Notes under the pieces: generated by a model
The model's input: the letters and a program-made list of their open reading frames with translations, nothing else
What the model was told of the DNA's origin: nothing
The model's database searches: none
Assembly: GCF_000613925.1 (NCBI RefSeq)
Contig: NZ_BAJX01000001.1
Coordinates: 1-64,000 of the forward strand
From: Prevotella histicola JCM 15637 = DNF00424
Lineage (GTDB): Bacteria > Bacteroidota > Bacteroidia > Bacteroidales > Bacteroidaceae
Length of the DNA stretch: 64,000 bases
Direction of reading: 5' to 3'
Made by a program: the position numbers and the translations under genes
Shown here: positions 36,154 through 45,312 of the stretch, piece by piece
Layout of the letters: each line of letters begins with the position of its first letter
Position numbering within the stretch: the stretch's first letter is position 1

Positions 36154-36186
36154 ACGTATTTTGAAATAAAATAATATATCGATATA

Positions 36187-38655
36187 ATGAAGATTTCATA
36201 CAAATGGCTTAAAGAATACGTTGATTTTGACCTGACTCCTCAGGAAATTGCTGATGCATTGACTTCAATAGGGTTAGAAGTTGATGCTCTGGATGAGGTT
36301 GAAACAATACGAGGAGGATTGAAAGGACTCTATGTTGGAGAGGTTCTGACATGTGAGCCACATCCTAATTCTGATCATCTTCACGTGACAACAGTTAATC
36401 TTGGTAAAGGTGAACCGCAGCAGATTGTGTGTGGTGCTCCTAATGTAGCAGCTGGCCAAAAGGTTATAGTTGCTGATCTTGGATGTGTTCTCTATGATGG
36501 TGACAATGAGTTCACGATAAAGAGAAGTAAGCTCCGTGGAGTTGAAAGCCTTGGAATGCTTTGTGCAGAGGACGAGATAGGTGTTGGTACGAGCCATGAT
36601 GGTATAATAGTGTTGCCAGTCGATGCACCTATCGGACAGCCTGCTGCAGAGTACTATCAGTTAGATAGTGACTGGGTGATTGATATTGATATTACGGCAA
36701 ATCGGGCAGATGCATTAAGTCATTATGGTGTAGCACGTGATCTTTATGCTTGGCTTGTGCAGAATGGATATAAGACGACTCTTCATCGTCCTGATTGTCA
36801 GACTTTCAAGGTTGATAATCACAATCTTCCAATTGAAGTAACGATAGAAAATACAGATGCTTGCCGTCGTTATGCCTGTGTCAGTATTACGGATTGTGAA
36901 GTAAAGGAGAGTCCACAATGGCTAAAGGATAAACTGAATGTTATAGGTCTTCGTCCAATTAATAACATCGTTGATATTACAAATTATATTATGATGGCAT
37001 ATGGTCAGCCAATGCATTGCTTTGATGCAGATATGGTTGAAGGACATCATATTATCGTGAAAGATAAAAACGAAGGGAAGAAGTTTGTTACACTTGATGG
37101 AGAAGTTCATACGCTTGGAGTACATGATTTAGCTATCTGTAATGAGAAAGAGCCAATGTGTATTGCTGGTGTCTTTGGAGGAAAGGGTAGTGGAACATAT
37201 GAAACAACTAAGAATGTCGTTCTAGAGAGTGCATATTTCCACCCAACATGGATTCGGAAGAGTGCACGGCGTCATGGACTTTCTACTGATGCAAGCTTCC
37301 GGTTTGAACGAGGGATTGATCCTAATGGGGTCGTTTATGCACTAAAGCAGGCTGCAATTCTTTGTAAGGAATTAGCTGGGGGAAAGATAAGTATGGATAT
37401 ATGTGATGAATATCCTACAAAGATGGAAGATTTCCCTGTTCGTTTGAACTATGAATATTGTGATCGTCTCATTGGTAAGAAACTTGGTAATGATACGATT
37501 AAACATATTGCAGAGAGTCTTGAGATGAAGGTTTTGGAAGAAGACACAGAAGGTCTTAATCTCCTTGTGCCAGCTTATCGTGTAGACGTTCAGCGCCCTT
37601 GTGATGTTGTAGAGGATATTTTGCGTATTTATGGATATAATAATGTGGAGATTCCTACAGAGCTAAAGTCCTCTCTGACAATAGCTGAAGAAGCTGATAA
37701 AGACTATCATCGTGAGAATATTATTGGTGAACAGTTGGTTGGAGAAGGCTTTTCCGAGATTATGAATAATTCTCTTACTAAAAGTTCATATTATGAAGAG
37801 ACAGAACTTAATGCCTATCCTTGGGATGAGACTGTAAAGATTATGAATCCTCTCTCTGCAGACTTAGGCGTAATGAGGCAAACTTTACTCTTTGGCGGAT
37901 TGGAAAGCATAGTCCGTAATATAAACCGCAAAGCCCAGAACTTACGCTTTTTTGAGGTGGGCAATGTTTATAAATACAATAAAGAAAAGTGGACAGAGGA
38001 TAGCCCTGTCAAGGCTTATATACAAAAGCACCACATGGCATTGTGGGTGACTGGTAAACATATACAAGGTTCCTGGGCTCATCCTGATGAAGAAAGTTCT
38101 TTCTATGAACTTAAAGCATACGTAGAAAATATCTTACGTCGAATTGGTATTGCACAAGGATTGTTAGTCTATGCAAAATCAGACAACAATGTATTTGACA
38201 AAGCTATAGCCCTTAAGACACGTGCTGGCAAAACCTTAGTAGAGATGGGGATTCTTGCTCATAAGCTTTTGAAACGTTTTAATATTGAACAGAAGGTCTA
38301 TTATGCAGAATTGGATTGGACAGGACTGATGAAGGTTATACGTAAGAATAAACTCCAATTCCATGAGATTTCAAAGTATCCTGCTGTTAGTCGTGACCTT
38401 GCCTTGTTGGTTGATAACAATGTGGAATTTGCACAAATAGAGGAAATAGCACGTCAAACAGACAAGAAGCAGCTTAAGCGAGTTGAGCTCTTTGATGTCT
38501 ATCAGGGAAAGAATCTTCCCGAAGGAAAGAAGAGTTATGCCGTTAATTTTATTCTACAAGACGAGACCAAGACACTTAATGATAAGGCTATTGATGCCAT
38601 TATGCAGAAACTAATTAAAAATTTAACAAATAAACTTGGAGCAGAACTCCGTTAA
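36187..38655 (+). CDS. pheT: Phenylalanine--tRNA ligase beta subunit
   Basis: 822-residue beta subunit of the tetrameric synthetase that charges tRNA-Phe. Domain order is normal: N-terminal MKISYKWLKEYVDFDLTP, the EMAP-like tRNA-binding domain (about 40-155), B3/4 editing domain (about 215-390, LDGEVHTL), B5 domain (about 410-480), the core domain, and the C-terminal FDX-ACB domain (KYPAVSRDLALLVD at about 731). The alpha subunit gene is not in the window, so pheS and pheT are not adjacent. It is followed 11 bp later by yebC. Confidence 0.97.
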   Translation: MKISYKWLKEYVDFDLTPQEIADALTSIGLEVDALDEVETIRGGLKGLYVGEVLTCEPHPNSDHLHVTTVNLGKGEPQQIVCGAPNVAAGQKVIVADLGCVLYDGDNEFTIKRSKLRGVESLGMLCAEDEIGVGTSHDGIIVLPVDAPIGQPAAEYYQLDSDWVIDIDITANRADALSHYGVARDLYAWLVQNGYKTTLHRPDCQTFKVDNHNLPIEVTIENTDACRRYACVSITDCEVKESPQWLKDKLNVIGLRPINNIVDITNYIMMAYGQPMHCFDADMVEGHHIIVKDKNEGKKFVTLDGEVHTLGVHDLAICNEKEPMCIAGVFGGKGSGTYETTKNVVLESAYFHPTWIRKSARRHGLSTDASFRFERGIDPNGVVYALKQAAILCKELAGGKISMDICDEYPTKMEDFPVRLNYEYCDRLIGKKLGNDTIKHIAESLEMKVLEEDTEGLNLLVPAYRVDVQRPCDVVEDILRIYGYNNVEIPTELKSSLTIAEEADKDYHRENIIGEQLVGEGFSEIMNNSLTKSSYYEETELNAYPWDETVKIMNPLSADLGVMRQTLLFGGLESIVRNINRKAQNLRFFEVGNVYKYNKEKWTEDSPVKAYIQKHHMALWVTGKHIQGSWAHPDEESSFYELKAYVENILRRIGIAQGLLVYAKSDNNVFDKAIALKTRAGKTLVEMGILAHKLLKRFNIEQKVYYAELDWTGLMKVIRKNKLQFHEISKYPAVSRDLALLVDNNVEFAQIEEIARQTDKKQLKRVELFDVYQGKNLPEGKKSYAVNFILQDETKTLNDKAIDAIMQKLIKNLTNKLGAELR

Positions 38656-38666
38656 AAAGAAATCCA

Positions 38667-39395
38667 ATGGGTAGAGCATTTGAATATCGCAAAGCTACAA
38701 AGCTTAAGAGATGGGGGCATATGGCCCGCACGTTTACTAAGTTAGGTAAGGAAATTGCTATTGCTGTTAAGGCTGGTGGCCCTGAACCAGAAAATAACCC
38801 ACGCTTACGTGCTATTATAGCAACATGCAAACGTGAGAATATGCCAAAGGATAATATCCAGCGTGCTATCAAGAATGCAATGGGTAAAGATCAAAGTGAA
38901 TATAAGGAAGTTCCATATGAGGGGTATGGACCTCATGGAATTGCTGTATTCGTAGACACTTTGACAGATAATACTACACGTACTGTTGCTGACGTTCGTT
39001 CAGTCTTTAATAAGTTCAATGGTAATCTTGGGACACAAGGGTCTCTTAGTTTCCTCTTTGATCATAAAGCTGTATTTACATTCAAGAAGAAGGAAGGAAT
39101 AGACATGGAAGAGCTGATTCTCGACTTGATTGATTATGGTGTAGACGATGAATATGACGAAGATGAAGATGAAAACGAGATTACAATCTACGGGGAACCA
39201 ACCAGCTTTGGTGAAATTCAGAAGCATCTTGAAGATAATGGCTTTGAGATTACATCAGCCGAATTCACTCGTATTCCAAATGATCTAAAGGATGTAACTC
39301 CTGAAGAACGTGAGACTATTGACAAGATGGTTGATAAGTTAGAAGACTTTGATGATGTACAGAATGTTTATACAAATATGAAACCAGCAGAATAA
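38667..39395 (+). CDS. YebC/PmpR family transcriptional/translational regulator
   Basis: 242-residue member of the YebC family (TACO1-like). The N-terminal MGRAFEYRKATKLKRWGHMA and the following TKLGKEIAIAVKAGG and RENMPKDNIQRAIKNA are diagnostic, and an acidic stretch (about 155-175) precedes the C-terminal domain. Members are reported as DNA-binding regulators and, more recently, as aids to translation of difficult sequences. It is co-transcribed with pheT, which suits a translation role. A clear terminator follows. Confidence 0.95.
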   Translation: MGRAFEYRKATKLKRWGHMARTFTKLGKEIAIAVKAGGPEPENNPRLRAIIATCKRENMPKDNIQRAIKNAMGKDQSEYKEVPYEGYGPHGIAVFVDTLTDNTTRTVADVRSVFNKFNGNLGTQGSLSFLFDHKAVFTFKKKEGIDMEELILDLIDYGVDDEYDEDEDENEITIYGEPTSFGEIQKHLEDNGFEITSAEFTRIPNDLKDVTPEERETIDKMVDKLEDFDDVQNVYTNMKPAE

Positions 39396-39423
39396 ATCTT
39401 TCATATTTATATTATAATATAAT

Positions 39424-39460
39424 AAAAAGGGATGTTCCTAGATTGGAATATCCCTTTTTT
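39424..39460 (+). terminator. Terminator after yebC
   Basis: Arms 39424-39438 and 39445-39460 (AAAAGGGATGTTCC and near-complement) ending in a run of T. Confidence 0.88.
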
Positions 39461-39518
39461 ATATGCCTTAAATTCTATCTCAAATAAAAAAAGTTCAGTA
39501 TATAAACTGAACCCTTAG

Positions 39519-39590
39519 TAGTCGATAGGGGAATCGAACCCCTATGCCAAGATTGAGAATCTTGTATCCTAACCGTTAGATGAATCGACC
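39519..39590 (-). tRNA. tRNA-Glu (anticodon CTC), copy 1
   Basis: Cloverleaf on the minus strand starting GGTCGATTCATCTA. The anticodon arm is CAAGA-TTCTCAA-TCTTG, giving anticodon CTC, and the T arm contains GGTTCGATTCC. The first base pair would be a G-U wobble. No CCA is encoded. The second copy is 101 bp away. Confidence 0.92.
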
Positions 39591-39619
39591 TAAACAGTAT
39601 TTTTTATTAATTTTGGTAG

Positions 39620-39691
39620 TAGTCGATAGGGGAATCGAACCCCTATGCCAAGATTGAGAATCTTGTATCCTAACCGTTAGATGAATCGACC
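39620..39691 (-). tRNA. tRNA-Glu (anticodon CTC), copy 2
   Basis: Identical in sequence to the copy at 39519-39590, shifted by 101 bp; same anticodon arm CAAGA-TTCTCAA-TCTTG. Confidence 0.92.
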
Positions 39692-39721
39692 ATAGTGCAT
39701 TTGAGCAATACGAGATATAAG

Positions 39722-39807
39722 CGGAAGGAGGGGATTCGAACCCCCGGTACGCGGAAGCGCACGGCAGTTTAGCAAACTGCTGGTTTCAGCCACTCACCCA
39801 TCCTTCC
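39722..39807 (-). tRNA. tRNA-Ser (anticodon GCT)
   Basis: Long-variable-arm tRNA on the minus strand beginning GGAAGGATGGGTGAGTGG. Anticodon arm GCAGT-TTGCTAA-ACTGC gives GCT, decoding AGC/AGU. The variable arm contains GTGCGCTTCCGCGTAC, and the T arm GGTTCGAATCC. First gene of the Ser-Glu-Glu tRNA unit. Confidence 0.95.
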
Positions 39808-39851
39808 TTAAAAGGTTTTGCTGAAATACCAAGCATTATCTCAAATGCGGT

Positions 39852-39860
39852 GCAAAGGTA
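39852..39860 (-). promoter_or_regulatory. -7 promoter box for the tRNA operon
   Basis: TACCTTTGC on the minus strand, 44 bp upstream of the tRNA-Ser 5' end. Confidence 0.6.
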
Positions 39861-40166
39861 GTGTTTTTATTTTATACCTCAAAATTTTCTACTACATTTT
39901 TTTGTGTGATTAAAGGAAAATATATATCCTAAACAAGCTCTCTACAAGGTGGTATCAATATCCTATATTTTGTAGAAAACTTATTAGTAGGTATACTTTA
40001 TATATCTAAGGTTTGTAGTTTTACAGTGGCTTATTTCTGATAAACAATATGTGTCTATATATTAATACTATTTGGCTCTACCTGTATCACCTTTCATATT
40101 TACCAACAAGTCCTCACTGTTTATGAACGAGACAAACTTAAAATGCTTTAGTTTGTAGGAATAAAA

Positions 40167-40193
40167 ATACCAGCCATTTATCATGACTGGTAT
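40167..40193 (-). terminator. Possible terminator after the OmpH gene
   Basis: Short inverted repeat ATACCAG (40167-40173) with CTGGTAT (40187-40193), followed on the minus strand by T-rich sequence. Confidence 0.55.
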
Positions 40194-40262
40194 CTATTTA
40201 TATGAAAGTGCTTTATGTTAGTCTTATCATCGTTGTGACAAGAGATAACATCAGCCTCTACT

Positions 40263-40862
40263 TTACTTCTTCATACCTTTATAAGCTTGATTCATTCCTT
40301 TAATTACATCATCAGTAATGTTATAGGCTGGATCAGCATAAAGAATATTATCACCACTCTTTGCAAGGATGATTGCGAATTTCTTGTCTTTGTTATATTC
40401 CTTCAAGTAGTTGTGCACACTATCAGAAAGAGCTTTATTATACTTGGCAACTTCATTTTGGTATTCTGCACCTAAGCGTTGTTGTAAAGCATCAGCATCC
40501 TGTGCTTGTTTCTGAATACTGGCTTGAATCTGTTGAGCCTGTACCTGTGTATATTTGTTTGCTTGAACATTCTGCTGGAAGTTTGCAGCTGCAGCCTGTA
40601 TAGCTTTCTGCTTTCCTGCAAGTGTACGTTGGATGTTTGCCTCTTTAGCTTTGATAATTTTCGTCACATCCTTCCAGTACGTGTATTGGCTCATAATAGA
40701 GTCGATCTCTACATAAGCAACTTTCTGATTGTCAGAAGCTGGTGTTGTGGTTGTTTCATTCTTACTTGCCACGGTGTCATTCTGCTTCGGCTGATTATTA
40801 CAAGCAATAAAAGCAAAGGCTGTCAAAGTGACAATGGCAATCTTACTAAATGATTTCTTCAT
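40263..40862 (-). CDS. OmpH/Skp family periplasmic lipoprotein
   Basis: 199-residue protein. A signal peptide ends in lipobox FIAC with Cys21, so it is probably lipid-anchored. The mature part is largely helical, rich in Lys, Gln and Ala (about residues 80-165), as in the tentacle-like arms of the Skp/OmpH outer-membrane chaperones. The family motif VAYVEIDSIMSQY opens the domain and FAIILAKSGDNILYADP closes it. A chaperone role for outer-membrane proteins is inferred from the family. Lipidation is unlike soluble Skp. Confidence 0.88.
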   Translation of the reverse strand: MKKSFSKIAIVTLTAFAFIACNNQPKQNDTVASKNETTTTPASDNQKVAYVEIDSIMSQYTYWKDVTKIIKAKEANIQRTLAGKQKAIQAAAANFQQNVQANKYTQVQAQQIQASIQKQAQDADALQQRLGAEYQNEVAKYNKALSDSVHNYLKEYNKDKKFAIILAKSGDNILYADPAYNITDDVIKGMNQAYKGMKK

Positions 40863-40894
40863 TTTGTATAGTATGTTTAATTAATTATTATCGT

Positions 40895-41089
40895 TTAATA
40901 AGCTTTATTTCTAGTGCGCGCTTCCTTGTCTTGGTCAATGACACAGTGGATACCTTTCTCTTTGAGATAAGCATTATCCGAGATGTGTTGCGACTGGAAC
41001 TCTCCGTCCTTTTTGAATAAAACACGTACTCCAAGGAGCAATAGTGATATTGCAATTATTAACAGAGTGTATAATAAAGTTACAAACAT
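40895..41089 (-). CDS. Small membrane protein, conserved hypothetical
   Basis: 64-residue protein: one membrane segment (about residues 3-24, LLYTLLIIAISLLLLGVRVLF), then a short cytoplasmic tail with KKDGEFQSQHISDN and a KGIHCVIDQDKEA block. I recall similar small proteins in Bacteroidota but know no function. It has its own promoter box and lies 32 bp upstream of the OmpH gene, so the two may be co-transcribed. Confidence 0.75.
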   Translation of the reverse strand: MFVTLLYTLLIIAISLLLLGVRVLFKKDGEFQSQHISDNAYLKEKGIHCVIDQDKEARTRNKAY

Positions 41090-41095
41090 TTTCTA

Positions 41096-41104
41096 TATCT
41101 TTGC
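41096..41104 (+). promoter_or_regulatory. -7 promoter box for pepD
   Basis: TATCTTTGC on the plus strand; leader of about 60 nt to the pepD start. Confidence 0.55.
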
Positions 41105-41119
41105 AATTAATATTGCCCG

Positions 41120-41128
41120 CAAAGGTAA
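41120..41128 (-). promoter_or_regulatory. -7 promoter box for the small membrane protein
   Basis: TACCTTTGC on the minus strand. Its transcript would cross the pepD -7 box, so the two divergent promoters overlap face to face. Confidence 0.55.
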
Positions 41129-41167
41129 TATAAAACAGTAAAATAACAAAATAAAATATTATTAAAA

Positions 41168-42619
41168 ATGGCAAATATAGAACTAAAGCCAGCCAGCGTT
41201 TTTGAACAGTTTGCAAAAATTAATCAGATTCCTCGTCCTTCAAAGCATGAGGAACAGATGATTGCTTATTTACAGCAATTTGCAAAAGACCGTAATCTTG
41301 ACGTGAAAGTAGATGCGACTGGTAATGTACTTATCTCAAAACCTGCTACGAAAGGCATGGAGAATGTTCCAACAGTGATACTGCAAAGTCATATGGATAT
41401 GGTCTGTGATAAACTTGTAGATGTTGATTTTGATTTCCATAAAGATGCTATTCAGACCTATGTTGATGGTGAGTGGCTTCGTGCTAAGGGAACAACACTG
41501 GGAGCCGATGATGGTATTGGAGTTGCTTATGAGCTTGCCATTCTTGATGCAGATGACATTGAGCATGGTCCCATAGAGTGTCTTTTCACTCGTGATGAGG
41601 AGACTGGGCTAACAGGAGCCTTTGGTTTGGAGGAAGGATTTATGACTGGTAATTACCTTATCAACTTAGATTCGGAGGATGAAGGACAGATTTTTGTTAG
41701 TTGTGCTGGTGGAAACAGTACTACAGCAACTTTCCATTTTACACGTGAGAGTGCTCCTGAGGGTTACTTCTTTATGGAGGCTAGTGTGAAAGGACTTGTT
41801 GGCGGGCATTCTGGAGACGACATAAATAAGAAACGAGCTAATGCTATCAAGCTTCTTGCACGTTTCCTTTATCAAGAGCAAACTAAGTTTGACCTTCGGT
41901 TATCACTATGGGATTCAGGGAAAATGGATAATGCTATACCACGTGATGGCAAAGTTATTTTTGCTGTACCTACAGCTAAGAAGGAAGAGGTTAAAGCCGA
42001 TTGGAATATCTTCACTAAAGATGTGGAAGGTGAATTCCATGTAACTGATACCGATATGGTATGGAATCTCCAGAGTACGGAGGCTGATAAGGTGCTACCG
42101 AAGCAAGTCTCTCATAATGTTATCCTTGCTCTTCAGGCTGTTGATAATGGACCTTTGACAAATTGCCAAGACGAAGCTCTTGCATATATGGTTGAGACTT
42201 CAAGTAACGTTGCAAGCATTCATATATCAGAGGATACTGTTACCGTTGTTAGTTCTCAGCGTTCAAATGTCATGAGTAATCTCGTTAATATGACTAATAC
42301 GGTTAAAGCATGTTTTGAATTAGCTGGAGCTGAAGTTTTGGTTGAAGATAGTTACCCTGCTTGGAAGATGAACCCTAATTCTGAACTTGTTAATGTTGCG
42401 GTTGAACAATATCATAAGCTCTTTGGTAAGAAACCACGTGTATTGGGAATACATGCAGGTTTGGAATGTGGACTATTCTCAGAGAAGTATCCTAATCTGG
42501 ACATGATTAGTTTCGGACCGACGTTACGTTATGTACATACACCTGATGAACGGCTACTTATACCTACTGTTCAAATGGTATGGGATCATCTGCTTGCTAT
42601 CTTGAAAAATATAGATTAA
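41168..42619 (+). CDS. pepD: Aminoacyl-histidine dipeptidase (beta-Ala-His dipeptidase)
   Basis: 483-residue M20-type metallopeptidase that cleaves Xaa-His and other dipeptides. Metal-site motifs are intact: LQSHMDMVCDK, GADDGIGVAYE and DEETGLTGA. Family blocks VKGLVGGHSGDDINKKRANA and FGPTLRYVHTPDERL are also present. It is cytosolic, with no signal peptide. In a peptide-using organism that also carries the hut genes it could supply free histidine, which is inference. Confidence 0.95.
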   Translation: MANIELKPASVFEQFAKINQIPRPSKHEEQMIAYLQQFAKDRNLDVKVDATGNVLISKPATKGMENVPTVILQSHMDMVCDKLVDVDFDFHKDAIQTYVDGEWLRAKGTTLGADDGIGVAYELAILDADDIEHGPIECLFTRDEETGLTGAFGLEEGFMTGNYLINLDSEDEGQIFVSCAGGNSTTATFHFTRESAPEGYFFMEASVKGLVGGHSGDDINKKRANAIKLLARFLYQEQTKFDLRLSLWDSGKMDNAIPRDGKVIFAVPTAKKEEVKADWNIFTKDVEGEFHVTDTDMVWNLQSTEADKVLPKQVSHNVILALQAVDNGPLTNCQDEALAYMVETSSNVASIHISEDTVTVVSSQRSNVMSNLVNMTNTVKACFELAGAEVLVEDSYPAWKMNPNSELVNVAVEQYHKLFGKKPRVLGIHAGLECGLFSEKYPNLDMISFGPTLRYVHTPDERLLIPTVQMVWDHLLAILKNID

Positions 42620-42767
42620 TAAATCTTTTTAGCAATACCACCATTCTCATTATTCATATAAAAGTGGATTGAGAATGGTGTTTTATTTTAGAATTCATGT
42701 AATAGGGTTGGCCAGTCAGGCGCTAGTAGAATATTAAGACTGGCTCAATTCTGTAAAATTAAATTCC

Positions 42768-42888
42768 TATTGAATTTTAAAAGGGCATCTTTCGCTTTCT
42801 GAAAGATGCCCTTTTACACTGTAAAAGATGTCCTTTTGATGTGTAAAAGGTGCTCTTTTGCATTGCAAAACATGCCCTTTTATGAGCC
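42768..42888. repeat. 22-bp repeat array (TTTT-N7-AAAAG family)
   Basis: Units start at 42768, 42790, 42812, 42834 and 42856 with no indels. Consensus is the same as the array at 16649-16769: TTTT, seven variable bases, AAAAG, then a GC-rich tail ending CC or TC. Confidence 0.85.
42779..42815 (+). terminator. pepD terminator embedded in the repeat array
   Basis: Perfect 15-bp inverted repeat (42779-42793 with 42801-42815, AAAAGGGCATCTTTC and complement), 7-nt loop, ending in TTTT. Confidence 0.8.
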
Positions 42889-43251
42889 TGTTTATAACAC
42901 TTTGGTATTGTGGATGTTACGAAGTTGTTAAAAAAGGGTTTTTAGCTATTCTGTTCTGGTTGATAGTCATTAGTTTGTAAAGTTGTTTTATTGTTGTCTA
43001 CTTCTGTCCTTTCATACTTTCTTCTATCTTTTGCAAAATACTATTGTGCTATGAGTATCCTTTAAAAGTTTATCTTTCCTGTTTGCTTCTGTTTGAGATA
43101 TGAAGAAGGTTGGGAGATATTTGTATTTCACATAATAGTATAAAGTAAGGCAAATCCGTCCTGCTTAATCCCTTATAATTTATTCTAAACTTAGATATGT
43201 GTGAAGTGGCACATTATTTGTATTGACAAAACAAAAAAATAAAAATAATAT

Positions 43252-45312
43252 ATGACTATGCAAAAAGGAAATATTGGGGTTACAACAGAGAACATATTCC
43301 CCGTTATCAAAAAGTTCTTGTATTCTGATCATGAGATATTCCTTCGTGAAATGGTATCAAATGCTGTTGATGCTACACAGAAACTGAAAACACTTGCTGC
43401 TACTGGTGATTTCAAAGGAGAGTTGGGCGACTTGAGTGTACGTATCAGTCTGAATGAAAAGGAGGGCACACTTACCATTAGCGATCATGGTATAGGTATG
43501 ACAGCAGAAGAGATTGAGAAGTATATCAATCAGATTGCCTTTTCAGGAGTAAATGATTTCTTAGAGAAATATCAAGATAAGGCTGAGGCAATCATCGGAC
43601 ACTTTGGACTTGGATTCTACTCTGCTTTCATGGTCTCAAAGAAAGTTGAGGTCATTACTAAGAGCTACAAAGAGGGTAGTAAAGCCGTGAAATGGAGTTG
43701 TGATGGTAGCCCGGAATACACCTTGGAAGATACTGATAAGAAAGATAGAGGTAGTGATATCATACTTTATATTGATGATGATTGCAAAGAATTCTTGCAG
43801 AAATCAAAGATAGAGGAGCTCTTAAATAAGTATTGTAAGTTCATGCCAGTACCAATTGTCTTTGGAAAAAAGACAGAATGGAAGGATGGTAAGAATGTTG
43901 AAACGGCTGAGGATAACATCATCAACAGTGTTGAACCACTGTGGGTGAAAGCGCCATCATCTTTGAAGGATGAGGATTATAAGAGTTTTTATCGCACACT
44001 TTTCCCAATGAATGATGAACCATTGTTCTGGATTCATCTGAATGTAGACTATCCATTTAATCTTACTGGTATACTTTACTTCCCACGTGTAAAAAACAAT
44101 ATAGAACTTCAGCGTAACAAGATTCAACTTTATTGTAACCAGGTGTTTGTTACTGATCAGGTTGAAGGTATTGTTCCTGAGTTTTTGACTTTACTACATG
44201 GGGTGATAGATTCTCCTGATATCCCTCTCAATGTAAGTAGAAGTTACTTGCAGAGTGATTCTAATGTAAAGAAGATAGCAAGCTATATTACCAAAAAAGT
44301 AGCTGATCGTCTACAAAGTATCTTTAAAGAAAATCGTAAGGAATATGAAGAGAAGTGGGATGATCTGAAGCTTTTTATAAATTATGGAATGCTTTCAGAC
44401 TCAGATTTTTATGAGCGTGCTAAGGACTTTGCTTTGATTAAAGATACTGAGGGGAAGTACTTTACTTTGGAAGAATATAAGAAACTGATAAAGGATAATC
44501 AGACGGATATGGAAGGAATCCTTGTTAACTTATATACAACGAACAAAGAGGAGCAATATAGTTATATAGAAGCGGCTAAGGCCAAGGGATACAGTGTTAT
44601 AGATGCTAGCGGGCAATTAGACGTCCCCACGCTCTCTATGCTTGAGCAGAAACAGGATAAAACCCGTTATGTCCGTGTCGATTCAGACATTGTAGAACGT
44701 ATTATTCAGAAAGAAGATACACCAAAGAATAACTTGTCTGAAGAAGAAACTGACAATCTGTCAGAGGCTTTCCGCTCTCAAATCCCTGCTATCGATAAGG
44801 CTGAGTTTACTGTTGATGTTCAGTCTCTTGGTGAAACTTCACAACCTGTACTGGTTACTCAAAATGAGTATATGCGTCGTATGAAGGAAATGAGCCAGTT
44901 CCAGCAAGGGATGGGATTCTATGCACAGATGCCAGACACTTATAATTTAGTTTTGAATGCTGACCATCCATTGGTGAAGAGGGTTCTTGAAGAGGTTGAG
45001 GCTAGCACTACTAAAGAATTAAAACCTGTAGTTAGTGACTTAAAAGGATTGCAAGCTAGGTTAGCTGCATTACATCAATCACAAGATAAGAAGAAGCCTG
45101 AGGAACTAACTCAAGAGGAAAAGGATGAGGTGCAAAGTACTCAGAAGTCTATTTCTGAGTTGCAAAGTAAGAAGAAAACAATTATAGCTACTTGCGCAAA
45201 AGACAATGCTATTGTACATCAACTTATTGACTTGGCTCTTCTCCAGAACGGGATGCTTCAGGGAGCTGCACTTGATAAGTTTCTAAAACGTTCAATAAGT
45301 CTGATAAAATAA
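43252..45312 (+). CDS. htpG: Molecular chaperone HtpG (Hsp90)
   Basis: 686-residue bacterial Hsp90. The N-terminal ATPase domain shows FLREMVSNAVDATQKL, SDHGIGM and IGHFGLGFYSAF. The middle domain has RVKNNIELQRNKIQLYCNQVF with the ATPase arginine region. The C-terminal dimerisation domain carries a lysine/glutamate-rich linker (about 610-645). A second ATG two codons in (MQKGNIG) is an alternative start. A clear terminator follows at 45343-45379. Confidence 0.96.
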   Translation: MTMQKGNIGVTTENIFPVIKKFLYSDHEIFLREMVSNAVDATQKLKTLAATGDFKGELGDLSVRISLNEKEGTLTISDHGIGMTAEEIEKYINQIAFSGVNDFLEKYQDKAEAIIGHFGLGFYSAFMVSKKVEVITKSYKEGSKAVKWSCDGSPEYTLEDTDKKDRGSDIILYIDDDCKEFLQKSKIEELLNKYCKFMPVPIVFGKKTEWKDGKNVETAEDNIINSVEPLWVKAPSSLKDEDYKSFYRTLFPMNDEPLFWIHLNVDYPFNLTGILYFPRVKNNIELQRNKIQLYCNQVFVTDQVEGIVPEFLTLLHGVIDSPDIPLNVSRSYLQSDSNVKKIASYITKKVADRLQSIFKENRKEYEEKWDDLKLFINYGMLSDSDFYERAKDFALIKDTEGKYFTLEEYKKLIKDNQTDMEGILVNLYTTNKEEQYSYIEAAKAKGYSVIDASGQLDVPTLSMLEQKQDKTRYVRVDSDIVERIIQKEDTPKNNLSEEETDNLSEAFRSQIPAIDKAEFTVDVQSLGETSQPVLVTQNEYMRRMKEMSQFQQGMGFYAQMPDTYNLVLNADHPLVKRVLEEVEASTTKELKPVVSDLKGLQARLAALHQSQDKKKPEELTQEEKDEVQSTQKSISELQSKKKTIIATCAKDNAIVHQLIDLALLQNGMLQGAALDKFLKRSISLIK

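Larger units (their letters stand above)
39808..40262. other. Intergenic region, tRNA promoter and OmpH terminator only
   Basis: 455 bp holding the tRNA promoter box near its left end and a small hairpin near its right end. The middle (about 39870-40160) shows no gene, array or strong hairpin. Confidence 0.5.
42620..43251. other. Gap between pepD and htpG with 22-bp array
   Basis: 632 bp. The 22-bp array with a terminator-like hairpin covers 42768-42888. The remaining roughly 360 bp upstream of htpG shows no gene and no TAnnTTTG box at a convincing distance; a sigma-54-like sequence is at 43207-43221. Confidence 0.55.

Noticed and set aside
39424..39460. The yebC terminator hairpin as part of a 22-bp array
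   Set aside because: A single hairpin with a T-run and no repeated units around it.
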